Of a stretch of 64,000 nt of DNA, positions 24,167 to 38,073 are shown piece after piece. Source of the DNA: Paraphaeosphaeria minitans (Eukaryota > Ascomycota > Dothideomycetes > Pleosporales > Didymosphaeriaceae); the NCBI GenBank assembly GCA_015832175.1, contig WJXW01000013.1, positions 124,001-188,000 on the forward strand, written 5' to 3'. How positions within the stretch are numbered: position 1 is the first letter of the stretch; each line of letters starts with the position of its first letter. The position numbers and the translations under genes are program-made. The notes beneath the pieces are model-generated. The model did not search any database. It saw nothing but the letters and a program-made list of their open reading frames with translations, and was not told where the DNA came from.

Positions 24167-24707
24167 AAACCTAGACTGCTTTTGCCCAACAAACTATATT
24201 ATACAAAGAGGCTAGACACTTCTAGTCTCCTTAATAACTAGGAGATTATACTTATATCTAGCTAGATAAGATTATCCTCTTTTAGAAGGCTTAGAGTAAA
24301 GAGAATAACTACACTAGTAGGCTGTATAATATCCTAGTAGACAAGGCAAAAGTCTTTAGAGAACTATACTATAGGCTAGGTATACTATAGGACTAGTATA
24401 TAAACATCTTCTTAGGAATCCTTTCTAATTGTGCGAGCACCTACTACCTATACAATATTAGACTAGGACTTCTATAGGATAAATTATACAATAGACTAAA
24501 TAGGCACTTTAACACTAGTGTTAATTATAATTAGTACTAGATAGACTAGACCACTCTTACCTTTAAACGCTATAAAAGGGATAATCTAGCTGCTATATTA
24601 TATAAGGCCCTAGAAGTAATAATTAATAAGCTTACTTTAGCCTAAAGGGCTCTTAGACAAGGCTTTAGTAGTAAACTATAACTACACACTACTATTATAT
24701 AAGTATG

Positions 24708-25069
24708 TGTTACGTACCAGATAACAACGTGGGACTCAGGCGCTTTTAAAGGTGTGATAAAGCAACGACAGGGTTATGAATATAACAAAGAGACGCCAAG
24801 CAGCAGAGTAGGTCACGTAAAGTGCTTAGTTGCTTAGTGGTACTAAGTAGCGGAGTAGTCTTAGTATATAGGAACGCAAGAATAGGGTCTCTATACTTAT
24901 ATTTAATCTGTTTATTAATCTATTGTTTAGATTCTAGTAGACTAAATTATTAACTTATTACACTTTGTAAGATACTTCTATATTAATAAGACCTTCTACC
25001 TTTTGTAAGTACTCCTGCCTAAGAACTAACCTTAACCCTTTAGGACTAGCTACCCTCTTAGATTTAATA
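24708..25069 (+). repeat. I 5' LTR (362 bp)
   Basis: Begins TGTTACGTACCAGATAACAA and ends GATTTAATA. The first 100 bp are unusually little mutated (still CACGTAAAG and CAACGACAGGG near 24758-24823), so RIP damage is uneven along the copy. Confidence 0.92.
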
Positions 25070-25089
25070 TCTTAAATACCCTTAATATA

Positions 25090-28000
25090 AGAACTTTATA
25101 AACTCCTACCTCTTCTACGGCTTTAGGTGCCGCTAAGATTACTCTTATAAAAGATAGTAGTAAGGTGTATAAACCTAATCTCTACTTTAGCAAATAATCT
25201 TAAACTAACGTCTAGATTCTCTAGTTAGACCTCTACTTCTTTAACTTAGACAAGTCCCTTAAAGATAAAAAAAGGGTTATCTTTGCAGTAACATATATAT
25301 AAGGAGATATAGGATTATAGATTTATCTCTACCTTAAAAAGTACCTAGGAATAGACTATAATAATAATAATAATAATTACGCAAATAAGCACACTAATAT
25401 AGTTAATATTATTAAGAATTATAATAACTTTAAGAAATGCCTTAGATAACTCTTTAGAATCGCTAATAAGGACTTTATTATAAAAGCAAAGATTTAGACT
25501 ATAACTTAGAAATAATTAGTAGCTAAGTATATAGCTAAGTTTTATAGGTACGCTATATAACTTAACTAGGACAATAAATCTCTTTAGGACATGTATAAAC
25601 AAGGACTTAAACAGAAACTATATAAGGAACTCCTATATAGTAGTGCGCGAATTACTAACTTTAAAGAATTGTATAAAGAAACTATTAAGATTAATAAAGA
25701 ATAGTTCTCGCTGTAATAGAAGCTCTACTAAAACTCTAAGGTAATAAGCTTTAGACAACTAGTAAAAGTGGTTTATAAAAACTTTGTTAGAATTATCTAA
25801 AAATAATAGCTAAGGAACTACTAGAGATACGAACTAATAGAACATGTCTAGTTTAACTATATAGGCAAAGAAAAAGGAGGAAGGATAGGCCCTAAGTAGC
25901 CTAATAAACGCGTCTCTAATAGAAGTTAATAACTAATAACTAAGACCTATAAATGCTTTATATATAGTAAACTAGGCCACATAGCTAGGAACTATAGATT
26001 AAAGAACAAAGTCTATTAAACTAAGTTAAATATACTAACTATTAAGGACTAGGAACCTAATAAGGAATAGGAAGTTATTATAACGCTATTTAGTTACTAA
26101 CGTGTTACACTAGAATAAAGTAAGCAATTAGATTTACCTAACTTATAATTATATAAAGATCTAGAAGATAACTCTAACGTATACTATAATGTAGAAGATG
26201 TAGAAGAGATACTAAGATCTCCTACTCCTTACTTATAAAGTAGGCAGGAAGAAGATAACCCTATGTTACCTAAGTATAAACTAAATGTTTAGGACTATAT
26301 AGAACCCTACTAGGCACTAAAAGGGATGTAACCCTATAAAAATAAGGAATTAGACTACGTACTAAAGTACTATCTAGACTACTAAAATCCTATACACTAA
26401 TTCTATATGTGGATACATTATAAAGAACTAACATGCGCATAATACAAGGTAGAGAAAGAGGAGAATAAGAAATAACCTAAAAGGAAACTACGCTGTAGAT
26501 AGATATAGATAGACTACTCTATTACAGCTTACAATAAACACCTCTAGAATAAATAATAAGTAAAATACTTTCTTTACCTTACGCTAAAGGGTAATAAATA
26601 CTATAATATACTTATTAATAGAGACTATATATAACTATACTAGTACACGTGTCTAAACTAAGACTATAAATACTACTATATAGCTAAATATTTAGACAGC
26701 TTTGTAAACTGCCCTACGTAAGAAGTAATAACAGAACTACTAATTTAACTAGTATATAGAAATAGTGAAGACCGCAGGAGGAAAAACAGAAGAATATCTT
26801 TATAGAAAGAAGAAGAAGACGATCTATATAAGCTATGTACTTAAGAATAATAATAGAAGCAGATACTTAGAAACGTATACTAGACACCTAAACTTAACTA
26901 TAACCTACATAAATAGATGTCTTTTTTAGGCCTAGACTTAGACAAGAAAACGCCTTTATTAAATTAAATGCTATAGTAAGTATAGCATTAATTAAGCTAC
27001 TAGTACAGCTTAAAGGAATATAGGCTTAAGCTCTTATAGACTTAGGAGTAGGAAGGAACTTTATATCTTATTAGATAGTAAGATAAGCAGGACTTATAAT
27101 GTTAGAGAAAAAAGTACTCTATATTGTTTATATTGCGAATAGATCCCTAATACCTAAGACACCTTAGATATACTAGGAGGTTACTACTATAATAACAGTC
27201 TAAGGATATAGAGAGGAACTTACTTTAGATGTCTTACTAGGATCTAAGTATAAGTTAGTCTTAGGATTACTTTAGTTAATAATACACAACCTACAGATTA
27301 ACTAGGATATAAAGAAAATATTGTTTAAACGCTGTAATTATACATTATAAGTAAAGCCTACGTATTAACTAAAAATAATAGTAGATAAGGAAGTTATTAA
27401 TAATATAATACTGTAATAGATAGTTAAAAAATGGAAGCACACCTTAGTAAACGATAGGAGGAACTACTAGGTTAAGAAGTATAAAAAGGAGGATAATAGT
27501 ACACCCTTTACCTTACTAAGAGAGTACAGGAAATAGACACATATATTTATAGAAAAAGAAAGAAAAGTAAACCTACTAAAACATTAACCCTAGAATCTTA
27601 CGATAGACCTAGAAGAAGGGAAGACGCCACCCTTTAGACTACTATATAGTAAGATAGGAGAAGAACTCCTTAAAGAACGTAATTTTATTAAGATAAACCT
27701 TAAGAAAGGATATATATAACTATTAAAGTTACTAGTAGTAAGCCCTTTTATGTTTATTAAGAAAAAGGATAGATTAGATAGACTATACATTAACTACTAA
27801 TAACTTAACAACATAATAATAAAGAACTAATATCTACTACTAAACATTACAGAGTTACGAGATTAATTATCTTAAGCTAAGATATTTACGATAATAGATC
27901 TAAGAGACAGTTACCACCTTATATAAATTAAGAAAGGTAATGAATCGAAAACAGTGTTTTAATTACACTACAGACTATTTAAATACAAGGTTATGCCTTT

Positions 28001-30300
28001 TAGAGTTACAAATGCACTAGCAGCTTTTATAGCACTTATTAATAACATACTCTGCAAATATCTGGATATATTTGTTATCGCGTATATAGATAATATTCTT
28101 ATCTTTTCTAAAAGCGAATTAGACCACACTAAGCATGTATAGACAGTACTAGAAGTACTAGACAAAGTATGCCTTTATATTAAACTTAAGAAATGTAAGT
28201 TTAATATTAAATAACTTAAATTCCTAGGACATATTATTACTATAGAAGGAATTGAGATAGCACTAAGTAAAATTAAATGTATTAAGAACTAGCTAATACT
28301 AAAAATAGCTAAGAATATCTAAGAATTCTTAGGATTCTATAGATTTAATTAACAATTTATCTAAGATTACGTAAAGGTTACGATACCTTTAATAAATTTT
28401 ATAAAAAAAGACGTACCCTTTAAATGGATAAATAAGTGTAGAATGTTATTCTAACTCCTTAAGACAGCATGTATTATAGAACCTATCCTTGTTTATTTTA
28501 GAAGTAATAAACTACTGCGCTTTCAAACAGACGCTAGCGATCTTGCGCTAGGCGCCTACGCTAAATAAGAATATAATAGTAAATAGCACCTAATTGCCTA
28601 TTACTTATGCAAATTTAATAACGCTGAAACACAATACAACATATATAATAAAAAACTCTACGCTATTATTAAAGCCTTAAAGCACTACAGGATTTATGCG
28701 CTTAGCTACTTAACGCTAGAAATCTACACAGATTATAAGAACCTTTTAAAGTTTACAATAATAAAAGAACTTACGCCATAATAATAAAGATAGTTATAGA
28801 CTACTAGGTAGTATAAGTTTAAAATCATCTATATAGCTAGAAAAGAAAATAGTAGAGTAGACGCTCTTAGCTAACAAAGTAATCTAGTAGGAGAAAAGGC
28901 AAAAACCTTCTTTGTAATCTTTCGCAAAGCCAAAGATAGATCTCTAGAACTAATAGTAGAACTAAATTAACTTTTAGTAGTTAACTAAGAAGTTCTAAAA
29001 CATCTACAGACTAAGATTATCTAATAATACTATAATAACCCTATGTACAGACACCTAGGCATTACAAAGACAATAGAACTTATCTAAAGGAATTACACCT
29101 TTAAAGGAATTAAGGAAGCTATAATAACTTACATCTATAAATGTATAGAATACTAGAGAAATAAATACAGCATATATTTTACATATAGAGAGATATAAGT
29201 AATTAGAATACTAACAGCACTATAGGAAGATATTACGATAAATTTTGTTATAGGAGTTCTAAACTCTAAGGATCTTACAATAGGAATTAAATACAACAGT
29301 ATACTAGTAGTAGTCTGCTAACTAACTAAGTATGTTAAGCTTATTCTATGTCTTAAAAAAATAATAGTAAAAGAACTCGCTTTTCTTATCCTAGACTAAC
29401 TAATTAGACATCACGGAATCCTAAAAACAAATATTAGCGACAGAAACAAGCTCTTTACATTAAATTACTAGACAACGCTTCTAACCCTACTTAGAACAAA
29501 ACAAAAGCTATTAACAGCTTACTATCTATAAATAGACAGATAGACAGAACGTATAAAGTAAACTATAGAAACGTACCTACGCATCTACTATAATAGTTAG
29601 AAGAATAACTAGGTTTTATTACTACCTATAGCACAGTTAGCCTATAATAACAAAGTATTAGTAGTATTAGGACATACACCGTTCTATGTAAACTATAGAA
29701 AACACCTACATCTCTTTAATTAATAATTTCCTATAATAATTAAAGCAAAAGAAGCCATAGATATAGTAGAAAATATAAAGAAAATACACTAATAACTCTA
29801 AGAAAATCTTAAGAAAGCTTAGCAGTAATTAATTTTATACTAAAACTAAAAATAAAAAATAGTACCTTAGCTAAAGAAGGAGGATAAAGTATATCTACTT
29901 ACAAAGAACCTTTAAACTTAGAAGAAGAAATATAAGAAACTAGATTATATTAAGGTTAGACTATTTTACATTTCTAAGTACTAGTAAACTATAAGTTAGA
30001 ACTACTGCTAGATGTAAAGATACACCTAGTATTTCACGTATTACTACTAGAACTAGCAGACTCTAATACACTAGTTAAAACCACCTTCTACTACTAGACT
30101 AAGGAAGAAAACAAATTTAAGGTTAAAAGAATTCTAGAATATAATTAGTATAATAACGCGTATCTTATTAAGTGGAAAAGTTACTTATACAGCAAAAATA
30201 CTTAGGAACTAAAGAACTACTTAGGAAACTATTAACAAAAAATTAAAGAATTCTATTAATAGACTTACCTAAGATAGTAATACTAAAGAATTATTCTAGA
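25090..30300 (+). pseudogene. I gag-pol, RIP-inactivated
   Basis: Plus-strand order: gag from about 25090; zinc knuckle about 25950-25990; protease near 27020-27065 (A-L-I-D-L-G-V); reverse transcriptase about 27590-28260 with A-Y-I-D-N-I-L near 28078-28100; RNase H near 28530 (D-A-S-D); integrase about 29020-29700 (H-L-G-I-T-K-T-I-E-L start, near 29050); and a chromodomain near 30153-30230 (Y-L-I-K-W-K-S-Y then S-K-N-T). A chromodomain at the integrase C terminus is known to steer related fungal elements into heterochromatin. Stops, mostly TAG, inactivate the copy. Confidence 0.88.
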
Positions 30301-30760
30301 ACTTTAAAGGCAGGTTGTCTATTATAAACTATATAGACGTGCTAAGTTTAGCTAGACTAGTAGGCTAAGTAGAATAGGCTAGGTCCTCTTCTAACTCTAA
30401 CTCTATTAGCGTAGTACTCTCTACCACGATAACCTCGCTAGCACGCTTTTTATTTTGCGCTAATTATTTTAATAACTAATCCTCTTTTACGCGCGCTACG
30501 CGTAGGGCTTTAAATACTATATCCTATTTTTTTTACACCTCTAATATTTGCGCCTCTAATTTCTTCTTCTTAGTAATTAACTGTGAGAACTTATTCCTAG
30601 TAATAGCTATATTATACTTTAAGCCTTATTTCTAACACTTACTACACTTCCTTAAGCTAATATAAACTTTATAAACGTAAAAATGCAACTTATAGAAGGA
30701 GCATTTTAATACTATAACTACTCTATAGTTTTTAATAGTAGAGATAAGGCTGTAATAACG
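30300..30760 (-). pseudogene. I antisense ORF: C-x2-C-x6-C plus coiled-coil-like stretch
   Basis: Minus-strand frame between the pol end and the 3' LTR, opposite to gag-pol. The Cys motif codons are 30646-30644 (Cys), 30637-30635 (Cys) and 30616-30614 (Tyr, TAT). In H the same codons read Cys, Tyr, Cys, so each copy keeps what the other lost. A Lys-rich helix-like region follows (K-K-K-K-L-E-A-Q type, about 30570-30440). Interruptions are mainly TAG. Unknown function. Confidence 0.65.
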
Positions 30761-30824
30761 CTTTGTAGAATTATAGTTAGTAGGTATAATTCTTTAGGAC
30801 AAAGAATAGAAAGGGAGGGAATAA

Positions 30825-31188
30825 TATTACGTACTAGATAATAACGTAGGACTTAGGCACTTATAAAGGTGTGATAAAGCGACGACAGGGTTACAAATGT
30901 AATAAAGAGACGCTAAGTAACGTAGAGTAGGTTATGTAAAGTGCTTAGTTACTTAGTGGCACTAAGTAGCGGAGTAGCCTTAGTATATAGAAACGCGAGA
31001 ATGGGCTCTCTATACTCGTGTTTAATCTGTTTATTAATCTATTATTTAGATTCTAGCAGACTAAATTATTAACTTATTACACTTTGTAAAATACTATTGT
31101 ATTAACAAGACCTTCTACCTTCTATAAGTACTCCTGCCTAAGAACTAACCTTAACCCTTTAGGACTAGCTACCCTCTTGGATTTAACA
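30825..31188 (+). repeat. I 3' LTR (364 bp)
   Basis: Begins TATTACGTACTAG (TG to TA) and ends GATTTAACA, followed by TSD GTATG. Confidence 0.92.
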
Positions 31189-31193
31189 GTATG

Positions 31194-32312
31194 CCATAGC
31201 TGTCCTAACCTTAAATAAGCTATGTTTAACCCTAAAAACACAGTAGAAGGCTTACTTAGTAACCTTTATACATTACTCTAACTTACTAAAAATAGGAAGA
31301 AGTTATAGTTTTTCTAAGATAGTAAAGAGGTGTACTACACTAATTAATAATATAAAAATTCTAATTGCATAAGAGGATCTAGTCTTGCTAGAGGCAAATT
31401 AATCTTTAAACTAAAAGAAAGAGGTAACTTTAAAAGTTTAAGCTCTTATATAAAGTACAAATACTTTATATACTATAAAGAAAGATGCTAGTCTAATAAC
31501 TATCTACTAAGGGATACCTAGTAAGCTAGAAGGTAATATATGTCATCGTACACTAACTTCTATAAATATGAACCCTCTACTATAGATGTATAGGTATACA
31601 TCTTTAACTTTAAAGGAGAGGTAGAGGAAGAAGACTATTACATAAAAGAGGAGGAAGATAAATAAGACTAATAGAGTAATAAAGAAGAAGTATAGAAAAC
31701 TACTTTATACTTTACTTCTACTGCCTATCTTTATTATATAACTAGCAAAGACATCTAATATAGTAAGAATAATAAGAATATAGAGGAACCTACACAACTA
31801 TTTACTCTAGCTAGTTAGTATTATATAAAGTACTAAGGAGAACTCTAGGACATAGGCGCTGCATAAGTATTTATAGTAGGAAAGAACTAGCTCACTGCCT
31901 ACTTACATAAAAACCTAACTACTAAGATAAACTATTTACTAGGATTTACTAACATTAGTTTTAGGGGAGCTAAGAGACATCCTTTTATACCTACTTACTA
32001 AGACCTAGTGATAAGTATTATATTACTTAACACCCTACCTTCTATTTACGTATAAGGCACATACCTAGAAAGAGCCTTATTATATAATACGGCTCTACTA
32101 CTGTGCGAGGGGGCAGGGTAAGAACTAAGTAGGTTAGCTATTACTACCTATTTGTACAAGAGTAGTTATAAATAGGACCTCTACTATATAGTAATACTAC
32201 ACCTACCTTACAACCTGTTTTAATAGGGGAAGGCTAACTGTATAGATAGAGATAGATAGGAAAAGGAAGCGTATAATAGACATAGGCTATTATATAAAGA
32301 AAAAGTTAGTAG
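31194..32312 (+). pseudogene. D4 gag-protease remnant
   Basis: Plus-strand frame with Y-F-I-Y-Y-K-E-R-C near 31465-31490, then an acidic run (E-V-E-E-E-D-Y, E-E-E-D-K). A retropepsin-like signature L-Q-D-I-G-A-A is followed by F-I-V-G-K-N-Q-L-T-A-Y at about 31838-31895; D-T-G-A is expected, with Thr read as Ile. The D1 and D3 copies lack this block. After it the frame has no reverse transcriptase; it ends near the LTR. This supports D as a gag-protease-only element. Confidence 0.55.
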
Positions 32313-32505
32313 TGTTTATATAGTAGATTATACAAGTAGCACTAAGTAAAATAGGGCCCTACCTACCTATAGGGGCCTACATAATGGCCTACTACTTAGG
32401 GTAGCGCTAAGAGGTAGAGACTTTATAAGGTCCTTAGTGCCCCTTTATACAATAGACTAAATATAATTAATTAAACCTACTTCTTACCCTTTGTATAATA
32501 GTATA
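32313..32505 (+). repeat. D4 3' LTR, first part (continues 38274-38318)
   Basis: Begins TGTTTATATAG and is cut at GTATA by Copia E1. The remaining 45 bp after E1 end in AACCTACA at 38318. Together they give 238 bp, the short LTR form. Confidence 0.9.
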
Positions 32506-32700
32506 TGTTGTGGTAAAAAGGGCTCGAACTATTATAGGATATTTAGGAGCCGAGTTGTAAAGAATATAAATAGCTAATTGTAGGAAAGAATGCCGAAAGG
32601 ACAGACTATATACAAAAGAAACGAGCCTCTTAGTAAAAATCCCGTGATATAAATTAGTAGATCTAGAAAGAATTATGGAAGTGAGTGTTTTACTTTAACA
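32506..32700 (-). repeat. E1 3' LTR (195 bp)
   Basis: Plus orientation begins TGTTGTGGTAAAAAGGGC and ends CTTTAACA. It is less damaged than the partner at 38074-38268, which begins TATTATAGTAAAAAGG. Confidence 0.92.
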
Positions 32701-32759
32701 CACCCCCTAGGTAATCGCTTAAAGCGGATTATCTATTCTAAGAAGTAATCTATAATCGT

Positions 32760-35700
32760 CTAAATCCTTCCTAAAGATCTTTTCTTTCTTTTCTTTTTCT
32801 TTTCTTGTTTCCTGGCTCTAAATTAATAATTCCAGGTAGTTAACAGATTAATTCTCTGCTCACCTACTCTTGTTCTGTGATTGTTGTGCTCGCATCTTAC
32901 AGATTTAATAGCCTTTTGAATCTATTAAACTGCTAATAAGTGAGAGCCTTTGCGAGGCTATCTACTGGCATTTCGCTAGTTAGAAAATATTCCACTTAAA
33001 ACAACCCTTTCGCATACTCTTGCCGCAACTACATGTTCTAAATATCTATATAGTATAGTTAAGTAGTGCTTCTTTCGTTCTTTCTAATTACTAAACGAAT
33101 GGTTTAAAGATTGTCGCAATAGACCTTCTATAAAGGTCCTAGATCTAGAGTAAGCTTAGTAAAGAATCTCTTAATTACTATAGCTTCTTTACTTATATAT
33201 TTAACCGCTAGAAGCTCTGCTTCTATTATTAAAGTAGTAATTATGTTCTATTAAGCTACTTTTTATAGGATAGCTCCTCTAAACAATAGGATAATATATC
33301 TATAGGAAGATTGCTGTAATATTAGATTATTAGCAAAAGAGGCATCTCTATATATTAGCAGATTAGGTCTATTATAGCCACTAAAGACTATAGCCTACTA
33401 TTTAGTTTAATAGAGGTAAAGGATTACATAGTTAATAGTAGTAAAGTGTTCTTTACTTAGATTTATTAGAAAGTGTAATAGCTTTAACACTACAAAAACT
33501 ATATCTAGGCGTAGTATAATTGCTGTGTAGAGAGCTAATTTCACCTCTTTTTAAAAGAGCTTTATTTCTTAAGAAGTACCTTCTCTTATACTTAGAACAA
33601 GATCTTCTGCTAATAAAGGTGTAGGAGGGAAGCTCCCAGAGTTTAAAAAATTAAACTTTTTTGTGATCTTATTAATATAGGTGTTATAGACTAGAGAAAT
33701 TAATCTTGCTTCTCTGTCCCTAATTACTTAAACACCTAGGAACCACTCTACTAGTCCTTTTAATTTAATTTTATATTTATTCGCGATCTTCTTTTAAAAA
33801 TCTAGAGCTTCTTTCTCTTTACTCTTGTAATAGAGAAGAAGAATATTATTAATATAATATAGAATAATAATACTTTAATTACTATTAAAGAAAAGGCATA
33901 GCTCTTCTAGCGAAGCTAAGAGTCTATAAGATTAAAGTAATCCTGTAGATTTCTTATACTAAAGAAGTAGTGAATCTCTTAAGCTATATAAAGCTTAATT
34001 TAATCTTATACACTTTCCTAGCTTTTTAAAACTATTAGGTAATTCACAAGTTACTAGATTAGTAGCTATAATAAAAGTATTTAGAAACACTCCTACTATA
34101 TTAAATTATAAGATTTCTAGTTTAAATTCTACTACCAGAGCTACAGCTAATTAAAAAGATCTTACTACTAGGATAGCAGCATAGGTGGAGTGGAGAGTAT
34201 TTTTTTTCTAAAGATCTCCTCTTACAATAATTTAAGCTTTACACTTTTTAAAGTATCTGTTTTAATTAAACTTATAGGTAAAGACCCACTTTAAAGAAAG
34301 TGGTTACTCTAACACCTTTAATTATTTAATCTCTATCTAGGTACCTTTATCTTATAAAGTTGAGATCTCCTTATAAGCGGTAAGGAGGAATAGCTTCCTA
34401 TATAGATAATTATAAAGGTGTTTCTATATGGTTGGCTCTAGTGTAAGCTTGTTTCTATAAGTCTAAGCTATATAAGACGCTCTAGGCGCCTTTCTAAGCA
34501 TAAAAGTAAATACTATTATATTTAGTGTAATATATTCTTCTTACTTAGACTAGGCCTCTACTACTTCTAGTATAAACGTGTGCTCTAATATTATATTAAG
34601 ATTACTTTAAAGATAATTAGTAATTAGTATATAAGCACCTAGCTTCTACCTACCTTCTAGCTAATTATTCTAATTATTTTGCTTCCTTAATCTTTGCAAT
34701 AGCAGATAGCGATTTATTAGTTAGTTAATTTCTAGAGCTTTACTATAATTTCGCCTACTTATTCTACTTACCTCTAGATAGATCTGCCTTCGCCTTTAGC
34801 GCGCTAGTAAGTTATCTACTTTATCTAGTGTAATTAAGTTATCTGCGCTAGATTAATTAGTAACCTAATTAGTTTCTACTAATAAATAGGGTATTAAATC
34901 CCTAGATTCTAGCGGGCCAGCTCTCCTAGTGGTGTTCTAGTAGCTACTAGATATCTCTTAATTGCTTAACAGATTACCCCTAAGATCACCTAGCTCTAGT
35001 GTCTAATTAAGGGTTATAAGTCCTGTGCTTTTTTTCCTACTTAAGCGAATTCTTAGCTGCTAGCTAGCTAAGCCTATAGCTTACTTAGTAGTAGGTACTT
35101 TAGGTTCCTAATTACTTAGCTAGCCTACTTCGCTTTTAATCACCTAAGGGTCACCTATAGGTCTAGTAGCAGTTCTTGTATACTTATTTATTTTAAGAAG
35201 AATATTAAGCGCGTCTTTATACACTTTTCCTAGATTATTTAGCTCTCCTTATTAGAGGCTTTTTACTATTTTTAACACTTCTATTTTTAAAATAAATTGT
35301 TCCTCTAGTCCTTTATAAAATAAAGACTTATTAAACCTTACATTTCGTGTAGTAATCACCTAATTAAGCTGGGGAATCTATATTTAGTAGATATTAGAAG
35401 CTTTATAGCCTACTAGGTATTTAATATAGCCGTTAGAATTTACTTTAAATCCTTTTCTGTCTCGCCTAGCTACACGCTCCTAATCTAAAGGGTAAGCTTA
35501 GTAGCTATAGGTGTAGACAGCACTCTAGTTTAAATAAAGATTAGCTATCCTATATTATGTTTTTGCTAGTTTAAAATAATAAAAATATTATCTAAACTAA
35601 GCATCTAACGTTTTATTAGGTAATTAATAGCCTTATACTAGGCTAGGAATTATTCCTTAGAGCTAGCATACCGCTTATATAATCTTAGGCTAGAGATTTA

Positions 35701-37990
35701 ATAGCAGATTTGCGCTTATTTGTATTTTAATTACTTTTATTATAAGCTCCTAGCCTACTCTTTCTATAGCGCTATTAGGCTTATGCGTATAGGGCAGTAG
35801 TCTACTAATTATTATCTCTTCCTAATTAGCCTAAAATTCGTACTAGGATTTCCCTCTCTATAGAAGTGTTGCTGTATTATTGTTCTAGTAGATTTTTGTA
35901 ATTTAAAGCTTATATTTTATATTAATAAGAGCTAAGAAATCCTACTACACTTTTATTATTTTAGAAAGCGTCTTTATTCTAAGATTAAAAATGTAAGGTT
36001 TTTTACTAAAATCTTCTTTAATTAGTAAAACCTAGTTTTTCCTATTTTAAGCAGTAGGCATATTAAATAGATCCTAGAATAATAAGTAAAATAGCCTAGG
36101 TAATTATTCTCTAAGTCTCTTAGAAATTACCTAGGTTATGTGTACAGTAGTATAGTGCTCGCAATCCTTTCTTAACATTCTAGTAATCTTTACACCTTAG
36201 GCTACAGTTACTAGAGCTTATAGAGCTCTACTTCCTATATACCCTACTTAAAGGTGCTAGAGGTCCTTAGAATCTAATCTTTTAATATTAACCTAGGATA
36301 ATCCTTTAGTAGTTATACTTATAATAATTAGATAAGAGCGGATTAGCTTATATTATAAGAAAGTAAGGTTATACTCGTATTTTAGGTCTGCTAGGATAAC
36401 ACTTTATTCTAGGCTTTTAATCCTAAGAGTGTAATCTAAACTAAGGTACTAAATCTTTGCTTTCTTTAAAAGAGCTTCTAATATAATATTTATATAAAAG
36501 CCTTCTACTACTCTTACTCTTTAGAGTAGTAGATTTTCTATAAATCTCTTATTTTTCCTATATAAAGCGTTCTTAATTAGTCTATTACTAATTCCTAAGA
36601 TTAGGAGGCTTTGTGTACCTACCTCTACACTCTTATTTAATAATTAAAACGTCCTAGGAATAAGTCTTTCGCGATTATTAACTAGGTGAACTACTATAGC
36701 ACTATCTAGTGTTGTACATTCTAATAGAGGATAAGCGTTAGAATGTAGAGTAGAGTAGACACCTAATACTCTATTATCTGTAGGCAGATTAAATAGGTTT
36801 AGTAGAGCAGTAGCAATACTACTAGGATACTTAATAGTCTTAGTAGAGAATTATTTCTTATTCTATCCTGCCTTTGTGATCGCATTATAAAGGTTTAACT
36901 ACTTAGGCTACTTAAGTTAATTAAGAATCTCTAATTTTTCTTTATTAGTAAGATTAAATAATAATGTTTTATTCTAGAGTGATCCAGCTATCGCGGTTTA
37001 AAGTCTTTAGCACTCTATTAGTTTCTACCTATAAGTATAGGGCTTATAGGGACAGTTTGGTTATTTCTTTATCTAATTAGACAAACTAGAACTATTAGAG
37101 TTAGTAGATTGTCTTAATAATCTATTAAAAGTGGCGAATACCCTACTTATTTTATTAGAACTAGATTAGATTAAATACTCCTAGATAAGCGCCAAAAATA
37201 CCTTCCCTAGATCGTCTAGCGTGATCTAATTCTATCCTAGCGTCTTATTCTAGATTAGCTATTAGTTTATTAATTAGGCCTAATCTAGTGCTATACGCGC
37301 GGCGATTGTATCTAGGAAATTTTAGGTAGTAAGCAGTTCGCTAATTTCGCTAATTAAGTAGGTTTTTGCTTTTTAATAGAGGAGCTACTACTCTTTAAAC
37401 TAGGTCTTAGGACTTTATCTTGCGTACTTAGCCTTCTTAAGATAAGCGTAGTAGAAAGCTTAAATATTATTCTATATAGCTCTTTTATTTAGTGCGAGAT
37501 CTTCCTTTAAGAGTTAAATTAGGAACTAAAGCGTAGTATAGCGTGTATTAACTAGAGTAATTATGGCAGGAGTAAGCAGATTAGGCGATACTGTAGCGTT
37601 TACCTAAGTCTAGAGATTCTATATCTTAGTATAGTCTACTTACTAGTCTAAAACTACTACTCTATATTCTGCTATTTATAAAGGAAAGCTCTCCTTATCT
37701 ATTTTATACTTATTAAGCTCTGCTTTATATAATTAAATACTCGCTATAAAGGCTATATTTGTAATTAGTAATAGTTTCTGTAAAAGTAAAAGTCGTTCTA
37801 GCTTTGCGTAATTAATTGCTAGAGCGTTAATCGCCTCTAGATTAATTTAGTTCTAGATTCCTTTCAAGTTTACTTAGAATTAAAGCTAGACAAACTAGTA
37901 GGGCTAGCTAGCGCGATTAATAAGCTATACTTCTGCTATTTTAATAATTTTTGTAATTAGAAATAGAGGGGTTGTATTATAGAGAGGTTC
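32760..37990 (-). pseudogene. E1 Copia polyprotein, RIP-inactivated
   Basis: Minus strand, 3' part: reverse transcriptase with Y-I-N-N-I-L-L-L near 33865-33840 (Y-V-D-D in active relatives), then K-S-K-E-K-E-A-L-D-F, L-K-G-L-V-E-W-F-L-G-V near 33770-33735 and V-I-R-D-R-E-A-R-L. RNase H remnants reach about 32900. The L-V-E-W-F-L-G spacing after the RT signature is typical of Ty1/Copia. Integrase and gag must lie toward 38000, but I could not delimit them. Many stops. Confidence 0.75.
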
Positions 37991-38073
37991 TAAATAGAGT
38001 GTTGTATAATAATTCGAGCGTTGCTAAGTAAGTAGGGAGAATTATCTTACGTTCTAAGCGCTAGGCTTATAAC

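Larger units (their letters stand above)
24708..31188 (+). mobile_element. Ty3/Gypsy chromovirus I, full length
   Basis: LTRs are 24708-25069 (362 bp) and 30825-31188 (364 bp), with a perfect TSD GTATG (24703-24707 and 31189-31193) inside D4. Coding is plus. The purine tract GAAAGGGAGGGAATAA (about 30809-30824) precedes the 3' LTR. The LTR opens TGTTACGTAC, the same U3 type as H but with one fewer copy of a roughly 47-bp internal repeat. Element length is 6481 bp. Confidence 0.94.
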
